Positions 32,550 through 40,873 of a DNA stretch of 64,000 nt are shown piece after piece. A model generated the notes under the pieces. The model was not told the DNA's origin. It did not search any database and saw nothing but the letters and a program-made list of their open reading frames with translations. The stretch's first letter is position 1. Every line of letters begins with the position of its first letter. Source of the stretch: Kluyvera genomosp. 1 (GTDB lineage: Bacteria; Pseudomonadota; Gammaproteobacteria; Enterobacterales; Enterobacteriaceae); NCBI RefSeq assembly GCF_001266615.1, contig NZ_LGHZ01000017.1, positions 80,503 to 144,502 on the forward strand, written 5' to 3'. A program made the position numbers and the translations under genes.

Positions 32550-33632
32550 TTAAAGAGCTGGTGTGGCGAATACCACTCGCTTACCCAGCGCATCGAACAG
32601 ATGGAGATGCGATTCTTGCACGCTCAGAGTCAGCGGCTGCTGAGGTGGGAAACTCAGCTGCTGGAATGACTTCAGGCAAACAGAGTGGCCATCAATGTCC
32701 AGCCACACCAGCGTTGAATCTCCCTGGAGTTCACATAGGCGTGTGCGACCGGTAAGGCTAAAATCACCCGGCTGCTGATATTGCATATGCTCCGGGCGGA
32801 TGGCGACAAACATCTTGTCACCATCCCGAACACCGATAGGCTGGCGAGAGAGGGGGAAGGCGATGTCATCAGTGATATACAGCGTGCCCTGGCGCCAAAC
32901 GGCAGGCAGGATATTGATTTTAGGCGTGCCGATAAACTCAGCGACAAATAGGTTTGCCGGGGTGTTATAAAGCTCAAGCGGCGTGCCGACCTGTTCAATT
33001 TTTCCTTTGTAGAGCACGACGATACGGTCAGCCAGCGTCATGGCTTCGACTTGATCGTGGGTCACATAAATCATAGTGTTTTTCAGTGTGTTATGAAGCT
33101 GCTGGATCTCCTGGCGCATCTCCACCCGCAGTGCGGCGTCGAGGTTGGAAAGCGGTTCATCAAATAAGAACAGTTCGGGCTCCTGAACAATCGAACGCCC
33201 AATCGCCACGCGCTGTCGCTGGCCGCCGGAAAGATTTTGCGGCAGCCGGTTGAGCATCTCATCCAGCTTTAGCATATTGGCTGCATGATTGATACGCCGG
33301 GTGATTTCGTCGGCGGGCGTTTTGATATTGCGTAGCCCAAAGGAGAGGTTCTCGCGTACCGTCATATGGGGATAGAGAGCGTAGGACTGAAAAACCATGG
33401 ATAGGCTGCGTTTACCCGCTGCCAGATGGGTGACGTCCTTCTCTCCCATTATCATTTTGCCGCTATCGGGCATTTCAAGCCCGGCAATCATCCGCAGCAG
33501 CGTCGACTTACCGCAGCCGGAAGGGCCTACCAGTACGATAAATTCCCCGGAGGCAATCTCCAGTGATAGGTTTTCAATGATGGTGGATTTATCGTATTTC
33601 TTATGAATATTGCTGAGATAAAGGGCTGTCAC
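32550..33632 (-). CDS. ABC sugar transporter ATPase (MalK/UgpC/MsmK type)
   Basis: Cytoplasmic ATPase of 360 residues for a CUT1-family carbohydrate importer. Walker A GPSGCGKST is at residues 36-44, the ABC signature LSGGQ at 134-138, and the Walker B LFLFDEP ends at Glu159. The C-terminal 120 residues form the TOBE/OB regulatory domain typical of MalK-like proteins. It starts at a GTG that overlaps the mutase stop (GTGA) with a strong AAGGAG upstream, so the two are translationally coupled. It should energise the two permeases encoded on the other arm at 37581-39275. Confidence 0.93.
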   Translation of the reverse strand: MTALYLSNIHKKYDKSTIIENLSLEIASGEFIVLVGPSGCGKSTLLRMIAGLEMPDSGKMIMGEKDVTHLAAGKRSLSMVFQSYALYPHMTVRENLSFGLRNIKTPADEITRRINHAANMLKLDEMLNRLPQNLSGGQRQRVAIGRSIVQEPELFLFDEPLSNLDAALRVEMRQEIQQLHNTLKNTMIYVTHDQVEAMTLADRIVVLYKGKIEQVGTPLELYNTPANLFVAEFIGTPKINILPAVWRQGTLYITDDIAFPLSRQPIGVRDGDKMFVAIRPEHMQYQQPGDFSLTGRTRLCELQGDSTLVWLDIDGHSVCLKSFQQLSFPPQQPLTLSVQESHLHLFDALGKRVVFATPAL

Positions 33633-35005
33633 AGAGTCTCCTTTGCGGCAATAAATGCCAGTACTTCTTCGGTTTTTTCGGCCAGCAGGCGGGTATCGCC
33701 ACGGGTTTCCACGTTCAAACGCAGCAGCGGTTCGGTATTTGATCCTCGAAGGTTAAAGCGCCAATGAGCAAAGGCCAGGCTCACTCCATCGCAATCGTCA
33801 TACTGCGGGGCCTGGGATTGATAATGCTCGATGATGCTTTTCAAGAGTGCGGCAGGATGGCTAACCACTCGGTTGATCTCGCCTGATACCGGAAAACGCG
33901 CCTGTGCATCGCGAATAAACGCCGACAAGGGTTGATGACGACAGCCAATAATTTGCAGCATCAATATCAGCGGGATCATCCCGCTATCGCAGTAGCCAAA
34001 ATCACGGAAGTAGTGATGTCCGCTCATTTCGCCGCCGTAAATAGCATCTTCCTGACGCATGCGGGCTTTGATAAAAGCGTGCCCCGTTTTGCTGATAATC
34101 GGCACGCCACCACATTGATTGATAATGTCGAGACTGTTCCAGATTAAACGCGGGTCGATGATCACGTGACTCGCTGGCGCTTGCTGTAAGAAGTGCCGGG
34201 CAAAGAGTCCTACCAGGTAATAGCTCTCAATAAATTCACCGTGCTCATCGAAGAAAAAACAGCGATCGAAATCGCCATCCCAGGCGATGCCAAAATCAGC
34301 GTGATGGGCAATGACCGCCTGCTGTGTGACGGTTCGGTTTTCGGCCAGCATGGGATTGGGCACACCTGCGGGAAAGTGGCCGTCGGGTTGATGATGAAGG
34401 CGGATAAACTCAACGGGCACACCGATATTTTTAAGCGCCTCGGCCAGAGCGTCGAGCGCTGGGCCAGCCGTGCCATGCCCGGAGTTGACCACGATACGCA
34501 GCGGTCGTATAAGCCGAAGCCTGAGAAAACGCAGTAGACACTGGATCCAGGCAGGGCGATTATCGTAAGCCGTGAGAATGCCACGGTGCACGGCAGGGGG
34601 AAAATCGTTGTTTTCAGCCAGCGCTTTGATGTCGAGCAGGCCGTTATCATTGCTGATGGGACGCGCCTCTTCACGAACCAGCTTCATGCCGTTGTACTGG
34701 GCTGGATTGTGGCTCGCTGTAATTTGGATCCCGCCGTCTGCGCGCAGTTCACGCGTGGCAAAGTAAATCTCTTCAGTCCCCGTTAGACCAATATCAATGA
34801 CGTCGACGCCGCTGGCCATAAGTCCTTGCGCCAGTGCAGCTTTTAGCTCCTCCGAACTCAAGCGAATATCTGCACCGATGACAACGCGCCGAGGTTTGAG
34901 CCAGGCGGCATAGGCGCGGCCGATGCGAAAGGCGATCCCGGCCGTGAGTTCGGTACCGACTTCACCACGAATGTCGTAAGCTTTAAAACAGGTCAGTTCA
35001 TCCAT
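33629..35005 (-). CDS. Phosphomannomutase/phosphoglucomutase
   Basis: Alpha-D-phosphohexomutase of 458 residues, similar in layout to ManB/CpsG. The phosphoserine is Ser98 in TASHNP (96-101). The metal loop DGDFDR is at 243-248, the sugar-specificity loop GGEMSGHHYF at 324-333, and the phosphate-binding NLRGSNTEPLLRLN near the C-terminus. GEMS is the usual mark of phosphomannomutase/phosphoglucomutase enzymes. ManB normally serves GDP-mannose synthesis; here the gene is inside a sugar-uptake divergon beside a GH130 phosphorylase-type gene. The likely job is mannose 1-phosphate to mannose 6-phosphate (inference). Confidence 0.9.
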   Translation of the reverse strand: MDELTCFKAYDIRGEVGTELTAGIAFRIGRAYAAWLKPRRVVIGADIRLSSEELKAALAQGLMASGVDVIDIGLTGTEEIYFATRELRADGGIQITASHNPAQYNGMKLVREEARPISNDNGLLDIKALAENNDFPPAVHRGILTAYDNRPAWIQCLLRFLRLRLIRPLRIVVNSGHGTAGPALDALAEALKNIGVPVEFIRLHHQPDGHFPAGVPNPMLAENRTVTQQAVIAHHADFGIAWDGDFDRCFFFDEHGEFIESYYLVGLFARHFLQQAPASHVIIDPRLIWNSLDIINQCGGVPIISKTGHAFIKARMRQEDAIYGGEMSGHHYFRDFGYCDSGMIPLILMLQIIGCRHQPLSAFIRDAQARFPVSGEINRVVSHPAALLKSIIEHYQSQAPQYDDCDGVSLAFAHWRFNLRGSNTEPLLRLNVETRGDTRLLAEKTEEVLAFIAAKETL

Positions 35006-35034
35006 AATCCACTCTTCTGTTAAGCGATGGGGTC

Positions 35035-36087
35035 TCAGGCCGTTTCCCGCACAATGAGCTGATATTCCAGCGCATAGTGAGTAATCGGCCCATTTTTGAG
35101 CAGTAATTCAACGGCGATTTCCCCTTTGCGTTCCGCATCCTGGGCGATAGTGGTCAGCCCGATGCCGTTGACTTCGGGCGCCATGTTGTCAAAACCGGTG
35201 ATCGCCACGCGTTCAGGAATAGCCAGGTGATTACGCTGGCAATAATTCACCGCACCAATAGCAAAACGATCGGACAAACAAATCAGTGCGGTAATGTGGG
35301 GATGGGTAGTGAGCAACGCTTCTGCGGCCTGCTCGCCATGCTTTTCGTCATGTTGGGTTTCATAGAGCCAGCTATCCTCAAGCGGGATGTCATGTTCATG
35401 AAAAACCTCACGGCAGGCGTTCACTCGCGTCAACATCAAGGAGTTATCACCGGTTATTGTGTGTTCAAGATGGCGTAACCCTTGAATGCCTGGGCGTGAA
35501 GAGAAGGCAATGATGCCAAAGTGGCGATGGCCTTTTTGAATCAGGTATGTCGCGATATCGCGCATGGCGCAGGCGTTATCAATGGATACGCTGCTGTACT
35601 GGGGTAATTGAAAATCAAGCGTGACAATGGGGAGATGGCGGGCAAGGGTTTGTTGAATGGCCACCGCGTTGCTGTAAGTGGCGTTAAGAATATAGCCATC
35701 AACCAGGGTAGTCAGCGTCGTCGTTTGACATGTCGTCCCTTTTTGCAGCGGAATGAGCACCAGGTTGATATTTTGTTGTTCACAGCATATTGCAATCCCG
35801 CGCATGAGCTTCATGTCATGGGGATCGATAAAGACGTAGCTCATTGAGTCATTGAATATGACACCGATAGCGTCTGACTTACCCGTCCGCAGTGCCCGAG
35901 CGAGCTTATCAGGCCCCTGAAACCCGACGGATTCTGCGTAGGATAAAATTCGCCCACGTAAAACAGTGGAGAGTTTCTCTGGATTATTCCATGCATTCGA
36001 TACGCTGGTGTGCGAAATATTCATTTCTTTAGCCAATGATTTAATCGTAACCCTATCTTTTCTTCTTTCTTTGTATTTATTTGGCAT
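35035..36087 (-). CDS. LacI-family transcriptional repressor
   Basis: Repressor of 350 residues. A basic extension (MPNKYKERRKDR) precedes the LacI helix-turn-helix and hinge (VTIKSLAKEMNISHTSVSNA, residues 13-32, to about 65). The sugar-binding type I periplasmic-binding-protein fold follows. It heads the leftward arm: the mutase begins 29 bases downstream. The ribosome binding site is weak (AAGAAAA), fitting low repressor levels. Two palindromes in the divergent spacer with the central CG typical of LacI-family operators are its probable targets. It is closest in type to sugar repressors of the LacI/GalR class; the inducer is not recognisable. Confidence 0.9.
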   Translation of the reverse strand: MPNKYKERRKDRVTIKSLAKEMNISHTSVSNAWNNPEKLSTVLRGRILSYAESVGFQGPDKLARALRTGKSDAIGVIFNDSMSYVFIDPHDMKLMRGIAICCEQQNINLVLIPLQKGTTCQTTTLTTLVDGYILNATYSNAVAIQQTLARHLPIVTLDFQLPQYSSVSIDNACAMRDIATYLIQKGHRHFGIIAFSSRPGIQGLRHLEHTITGDNSLMLTRVNACREVFHEHDIPLEDSWLYETQHDEKHGEQAAEALLTTHPHITALICLSDRFAIGAVNYCQRNHLAIPERVAITGFDNMAPEVNGIGLTTIAQDAERKGEIAVELLLKNGPITHYALEYQLIVRETA

Positions 36088-36148
36088 CGTGTTTTCTTAT
36101 TTTATATTCCTAGTGATTATGTTTTTATTTATCACTGATGGCCGCTGA

Positions 36149-36162
36149 GTTTATCGTTAAAC
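36149..36162. promoter_or_regulatory. LacI-type operator, left copy
   Basis: GTTTATCGTTAAAC: the outer five bases GTTTA/TAAAC form a palindrome around a central CG. It is the exact reverse complement of the right copy at 36182-36195; the identity extends to 16 bases (with AAA on the inner side). Confidence 0.75.
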
Positions 36163-36181
36163 AAAAATGATTTTGTGATTT

Positions 36182-36195
36182 GTTTAACGATAAAC
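36182..36195. promoter_or_regulatory. LacI-type operator, right copy
   Basis: GTTTAACGATAAAC, the inverted copy of the site at 36149-36162. The centres are 33 bp apart, about three helical turns, so two repressor dimers could sit on the same DNA face. Confidence 0.75.
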
Positions 36196-36281
36196 ATAAA
36201 AAAGGGGTGTTAATTTACGCCTCGTTTAAAGCAGGGTTGCGATAAGCCAATAACAGTTATTCAGCGTTAGGGAGAGATATT

Positions 36282-37571
36282 GTGAAATATTCAACGGTTG
36301 CTAAATTGACTGCGTCAATATTACTTAGCCTCTGTATTTCCGGCTGTGGTCCGGATGACAAACAGGATCCGCAAGATAGCGCTAAAACACCAATCAAGAT
36401 GTGGGTTGCGCCGAATGAAAATGAAGAGGCGTTCTGGAATAAAATGGTGGCTGAATGGAATAAAGACGCCTCGCATACGCCCGTTGAATTTACAACTATT
36501 CCTGCGGCTAATAGTTCGGAAGAAGCTATTATGAATGCATTGGCTTCTGGAACTGAACCCGATATTTCCAGCAATATCTTTATTGGCTTTGCCAGCCAGC
36601 TTGTTGATGTTGGGCAGATCGAAGATTTATCCAGAATGCCGGGGTTTAATGAACTGGTGAACACTCGCCAAATGACGGCAATCCTGCCAGCCTGGAAGCT
36701 CAATGGTCAGCAAAATGTTCTGCCGATTTATATCAACCCTATCGTCTGGTGGTGGCGCGGTGATTTGCTGAAAAAATATGGCTTTGACCATGTTCCAACG
36801 AGCTATGACGAACTCTATCAGCTGGCAGCACGCAGGGCGTCGGATAACCATGGCTACGTGATGCAGCTTACCGCTGGGAAGAACTGGTGGGAACGCTGGT
36901 TTGACTTTATTCCACTGTATTACGCGCAGAGCGCGGGCAAAAGCTATGTGGCGGATAAAAAGGCCGACTTCAATAATCCTGCAGGCCATGCCGTACTGAC
37001 ATTTATGGGGAAAGTGTTTGCCAACAAGTGGAGCAGCTACGACTTCACCGCCGCTGATGACCCGCTAGCGACCGGCCAGGTACTGGCTTCTGCTCGTGGT
37101 CCATGGGATCTCGCCCGCTATCGTAAGCAATATCCAGATGTGCTGAAAACCATTCAGATTGGCCCAATAATGACCGAAAGCGGCAGGGGCCACCCGCATA
37201 CGTTTGGCGATAGCAAAGGGATGGTCATGTTCAGCTCCAGCAAGCACAAAGCAGAAGCCTGGGCATTCATCCAATGGGTATTCGGCAACGCCGAGCATGA
37301 CCGCAGCTGGCTGGAACTGACCGGCATGCCGCCGGCGCGTGCTGACCTGATGACCAACCCGTTGTTCACCCAGTATTTCGAACATAATCCGCTGGAGAAA
37401 GACATTGCCTCCTATGTTGATGTCGCGCTGCCACCGGTGGCGACGACGCAAACCACGGAAGTCCAGCGCAGTATGACGCAAATGCTTGAGCGGGTGATAT
37501 TTAACCATGACGATCCAAGCAAGGCGCTGGAGCAGTCTCAACAAGAAATTAACGCTTTGTTGGCCAAATAA
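36282..37571 (+). CDS. ABC sugar-binding lipoprotein
   Basis: Extracellular solute-binding protein family 1 (CUT1) of 429 residues. The N-terminus is a lipoprotein signal peptide: hydrophobic stretch to residue 20, lipobox ISGC with the acylated cysteine at about residue 22, then Gly-Pro-Asp-Asp. Most enteric CUT1 binding proteins (for example MalE, UgpB) are soluble in the periplasm, so a lipidated one is unusual. The mature part has PIKMWVAPNENEEAFWNKMV and the typical WGR/ MPPARADLM region near the end. Starts at GTG with AGGGAGAG. First gene of the rightward arm; the ligand is unknown. Confidence 0.88.
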   Translation: MKYSTVAKLTASILLSLCISGCGPDDKQDPQDSAKTPIKMWVAPNENEEAFWNKMVAEWNKDASHTPVEFTTIPAANSSEEAIMNALASGTEPDISSNIFIGFASQLVDVGQIEDLSRMPGFNELVNTRQMTAILPAWKLNGQQNVLPIYINPIVWWWRGDLLKKYGFDHVPTSYDELYQLAARRASDNHGYVMQLTAGKNWWERWFDFIPLYYAQSAGKSYVADKKADFNNPAGHAVLTFMGKVFANKWSSYDFTAADDPLATGQVLASARGPWDLARYRKQYPDVLKTIQIGPIMTESGRGHPHTFGDSKGMVMFSSSKHKAEAWAFIQWVFGNAEHDRSWLELTGMPPARADLMTNPLFTQYFEHNPLEKDIASYVDVALPPVATTQTTEVQRSMTQMLERVIFNHDDPSKALEQSQQEINALLAK

Positions 37572-37580
37572 GGGGGATCA

Positions 37581-38447
37581 ATGGCCGGATATGATTCCCG
37601 TACCGGAGGCCTGCTGGCCTCCGTATGGATTGGTTATTCACTACTGTTCTGGTTTTACCCACTCGCCTGGCTGTTGGTGCTAAGCGTCACTCACTGGCAG
37701 TTTATTGGGACGCCCCGGTTTACGGGGCTACAAAATATTATTGGCGTAGTAAATGACCAGTTATTCTGGACATCCATGTGGAATATCTGCCGCTTCTTGA
37801 TGTGGTATTTACCCATTGTCTTTATGACTTCATTACTCTTTGCCGCCGGTTTGCGGAGAATTAAATATGGTAAGGGATTTATTGCACTGAGTTTTTTACT
37901 GGCGAATATCTCATCAGGCGTGGCGTATTCAATTGTATTTGCCAAACTGTTCAGTGAATATGGCCCGGTTAATCAGTTCTTAAATAATTCTTTTGGTATT
38001 TCCGTTCCCTGGTTTACCAACCCAGACTGCGCGATGTTGTCCATCGCACTTATCGTGACGTGGAAATTTGTGGGATATTACGGTCTGATCCTTTATTCCG
38101 GGATGCAGTCTATTCCACATGATATTTACAGTGCGGCGATACTGGATAAAACTGGACGTTTTAAACAGGGCTGGGCGATAACTTTGCCGATGATGAATCC
38201 GCAAATTGTGATGGTCATGGTGCTGGCGATTACCGTTGCTTTCAGTATTTTCACCGAACCTTATCTAATTACCGGCGGTGGGCCATTGAACAGTACGACC
38301 AGTCCGATGGTGGTGATGTATGAAGCGGCCTTCCAGAATATGAAGCCGACCTGGGCTGCCGCCATGTCCATTATCGTTGCGGGCTGTAGCTTCCTGGCAA
38401 TTTGGCTGTTCCGCAAACTGTTTGAAAAAAATATCGAGATTGTGTGA
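37581..38447 (+). CDS. ABC sugar permease, MalF/UgpA type
   Basis: Inner-membrane subunit of 288 residues with six predicted helices. The cytoplasmic EAA loop, which docks on the ATPase, is in DIYSAAILDKTGRFKQGWAI with the following LPMMNPQIV. It starts nine bases after the binding-protein stop with a GGGGG site. It pairs with the next gene, whose ATG follows directly after this stop codon. Confidence 0.92.
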   Translation: MAGYDSRTGGLLASVWIGYSLLFWFYPLAWLLVLSVTHWQFIGTPRFTGLQNIIGVVNDQLFWTSMWNICRFLMWYLPIVFMTSLLFAAGLRRIKYGKGFIALSFLLANISSGVAYSIVFAKLFSEYGPVNQFLNNSFGISVPWFTNPDCAMLSIALIVTWKFVGYYGLILYSGMQSIPHDIYSAAILDKTGRFKQGWAITLPMMNPQIVMVMVLAITVAFSIFTEPYLITGGGPLNSTTSPMVVMYEAAFQNMKPTWAAAMSIIVAGCSFLAIWLFRKLFEKNIEIV

Positions 38448-39275
38448 ATGAAAAAACTCACTCCTCTGAGCCTGGTAATTCATGCGGTGATGTTTTTACT
38501 GGCACTGAGCTGGCTCTATCCGTTTGTCTGGATGGTTATCTCTTCGTTGAAACCTACGGCGGAAATCTATACCACCAGCTTGTTTTCCGGGCATTTAACG
38601 CTGGAAAACTATGTCTTCCTTTTTGATAACAGCAATCGGGCGGATAAACCATTCCTGCGGACGCTGTGTAATTCGCTGTTTGTCTCCATCACTATTACGG
38701 CCTGCGTGACCGTGACCTCGATGCTGGTGGGATATGCGTTGGCCAAGACCGAGTTTCGCGGTAAAAACGCGTTCCGCAATTTGCTGATTGTGCAGATGGT
38801 GTTCCCGGTTTTTATGTTCATCATTCCGCAGTTTGTGCTGATGCGGGAGCTTGGGCTGATTAATGGCTATAGCGCGATGATCCTGCCCTATGCGATGAGC
38901 GCCTGGGGGATCTTTATGGTCTCACAGAGCTTCAAAGGGACACCGAATGACTACCTCTATGCCGCGCGTCTCGACCACGCCAATCTATGGGGCATTTTGC
39001 GGCATGTGATGATGCCATTGAATAAATCCATTCTGGCGATTGTCGCGTTGTTTACCTTTTCCAGTTCCTGGGACAACTTCCTCTGGCCGCTCATTGTCAT
39101 GCGTGATGTCGACAAGATGCCGTTCTCGGTTCTTCTTGCCACCTTCAGTAAATCGTATGGCGTCTACCTGGGGCCAGTAATGGCGGGAGCCGTGGTGCAA
39201 ATGCTGCCGGTGGTCGTGCTGTTTATCCTGTTCCGCAAATATTTCCTGCAGGGCATGTCGTTATCACTGAAATAA
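38448..39275 (+). CDS. ABC sugar permease, MalG/UgpE type
   Basis: Second membrane subunit, 275 residues, six helices. The EAA loop reads YLYAARLDHANLWGILRHVM followed by MPLNKSILA. It begins immediately after the stop of the first permease and is followed 11 bases later by the GH13 gene. The C-terminus FLQGMSLSLK is typical of MalG-like permeases. Confidence 0.92.
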   Translation: MKKLTPLSLVIHAVMFLLALSWLYPFVWMVISSLKPTAEIYTTSLFSGHLTLENYVFLFDNSNRADKPFLRTLCNSLFVSITITACVTVTSMLVGYALAKTEFRGKNAFRNLLIVQMVFPVFMFIIPQFVLMRELGLINGYSAMILPYAMSAWGIFMVSQSFKGTPNDYLYAARLDHANLWGILRHVMMPLNKSILAIVALFTFSSSWDNFLWPLIVMRDVDKMPFSVLLATFSKSYGVYLGPVMAGAVVQMLPVVVLFILFRKYFLQGMSLSLK

Positions 39276-39286
39276 GGAACGTACCG

Positions 39287-40873
39287 GTGAATAAACACCC
39301 CTGGTGGCAGTCCTGTACCTGCTACCAAATTTATCTGCCCTCATTTTGTGATGGCAATGGCGACGGCATGGGCGATTTCCCCGGGCTGTTATCAAAAGTG
39401 GACTACCTCAATGCGCTGGGCGTAGGCGCTATTTGGATAACCCCCTTTTATCCCTCGCCGCTGGTAGATAACGGTTACGACATTAGCGACTACTGCGACG
39501 TTGATACGCGCTTTGGCACGCTGGCAGATTTTCGGGAGGTGGTGAAACGGTGCCACGCCTGCGGTATTCGGGTCATTATCGACCTGGTCGTTAACCATGT
39601 TTCGTCACAGCATCCCTGGTTTCTCGACGCCTGGAATAATCCAGCGAGCCGCTACCGGGACTACTTTTTGTTTAGCAAGCAGCCAAACAACTGGCAGTCA
39701 TTTTTCTCCGGCAGCGCCTGGTGCGCGGAGCCGGATACCGGTGAGTATTACTACCATAAGTTCGCGCCGCAGCAGGTCGACTTGAACTGGCAGAACCCGC
39801 AGGTTGAACAGGAGATCTACCAGGTTATCGATTTCTGGAAAGCGCTGGGCGTGGATGGCTTTCGTTTTGATGTGATCAACTTTTTGACCATCCACGGCAT
39901 CGGCCCTGATAACCCGGTGGAAAATGGCGAGCAGCAGCATCGGTTTGATATTAATCAACCGGGGATTATCGACACCTTAACGCGCCTGTGTCGCTATGTG
40001 CGTCAGCAGGGAAGCGCGTTTCTGATAGCCGAAATCGGCAGCGATGAGCTGGATATTCTGGCGCGCTATCAGGCGCCCGAGTTGATGGACGTGGTGTTTA
40101 ATTTCAACATTGGCAGCCAGAAGACCTTTGATGTCTCACGCTTATGTGCCGAGATTAACGCCACGCAATCTCGGCAATCGGGCCCACCTACGCTCTTTTT
40201 CTCCAGCCACGATATGCCGCGGATGATTGGACGTTTTGGCGACGGGCCGCGTGATATTGAACGCGCCCGAGCGGTATTCGCGCTACAGCTGACCGTACGC
40301 GGCGTGCCGTTTATCTTCCAGGGCGAAGAGCTAGGGATGACCAATTATCTCCCCGAAACGGTGGAACAAATCTTTGATATACAGGGAGTAACCCATTATC
40401 AAACGGCATTACAACAAGGCCTGAATGCCGAACAGGCGCTGGCTCAAGCGATAGAACATTCCCGCGATGCTTCCCGCGCGCCGATGCTGTGGAGCGATGC
40501 TCCCTTTGCTGGATTCTCTTGTGTTCCCCCGTGGATGCCTGTCAGCGGGGACTATCCGCAAATCAATGCCGCGCGGCAGCGGCAAACACCGGCCTCGCTA
40601 TGGCGGGATTACCAGACTCTCATTGCGCTACGGGCAAAAAGCGAAGCGCTGTGCATAGGAGAGTGCGGCCCGCTCTCACTGACCCAGGAGTGCGTATGGT
40701 TTACCCGTACAACGGGCAACGAACAGCTATGGGTGGCGATTAACTTTGGTGAGCCGATAGAGAACCCCTGGTGGAACATGACTGCGGATCTCCTCTACGG
40801 ACAGGACGGCCAATGGCTAGGTAAAAATCAAATTCTGATGAAAAGGAAAGTTCATGAACAGACACAGCAATAA
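39287..40873 (+). CDS. GH13 alpha-glucosidase (oligo-1,6-glucosidase type)
   Basis: Cytoplasmic (no signal peptide) TIM-barrel glycosidase of 528 residues. The N-terminal YQIYLPSFCDGNGDGMGD is typical of exo-acting GH13 oligosaccharide hydrolases. Catalytic residues by alignment to the family: nucleophile Asp195 in GFRFDVINF, acid/base Glu249 in LIAEIGS, transition-state Asp309 in SSHDMPR, and His104 in VVNHVS. The valine after the nucleophile is the residue generally found in alpha-1,6-acting members. SSHDMPR deviates from the usual NHDQPR. It starts at GTG with AAGGAA upstream. Its stop overlaps the GH130 start by 20 bases. A phosphorylase or transglycosidase function cannot be excluded. 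Confidence 0.85.
   Translation: MNKHPWWQSCTCYQIYLPSFCDGNGDGMGDFPGLLSKVDYLNALGVGAIWITPFYPSPLVDNGYDISDYCDVDTRFGTLADFREVVKRCHACGIRVIIDLVVNHVSSQHPWFLDAWNNPASRYRDYFLFSKQPNNWQSFFSGSAWCAEPDTGEYYYHKFAPQQVDLNWQNPQVEQEIYQVIDFWKALGVDGFRFDVINFLTIHGIGPDNPVENGEQQHRFDINQPGIIDTLTRLCRYVRQQGSAFLIAEIGSDELDILARYQAPELMDVVFNFNIGSQKTFDVSRLCAEINATQSRQSGPPTLFFSSHDMPRMIGRFGDGPRDIERARAVFALQLTVRGVPFIFQGEELGMTNYLPETVEQIFDIQGVTHYQTALQQGLNAEQALAQAIEHSRDASRAPMLWSDAPFAGFSCVPPWMPVSGDYPQINAARQRQTPASLWRDYQTLIALRAKSEALCIGECGPLSLTQECVWFTRTTGNEQLWVAINFGEPIENPWWNMTADLLYGQDGQWLGKNQILMKRKVHEQTQQ

Larger units (their letters stand above)
36088..36281. promoter_or_regulatory. Divergent control region of the sugar cassette
   Basis: AT-rich 194-base spacer between the LacI gene and the binding-protein gene. 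It contains two operator-like palindromes (listed separately) and must hold both promoters; I could not assign -35/-10 boxes with confidence. AGGGAGAG at 36269-36276 is the ribosome binding site of the GTG start at 36282. Confidence 0.75.
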
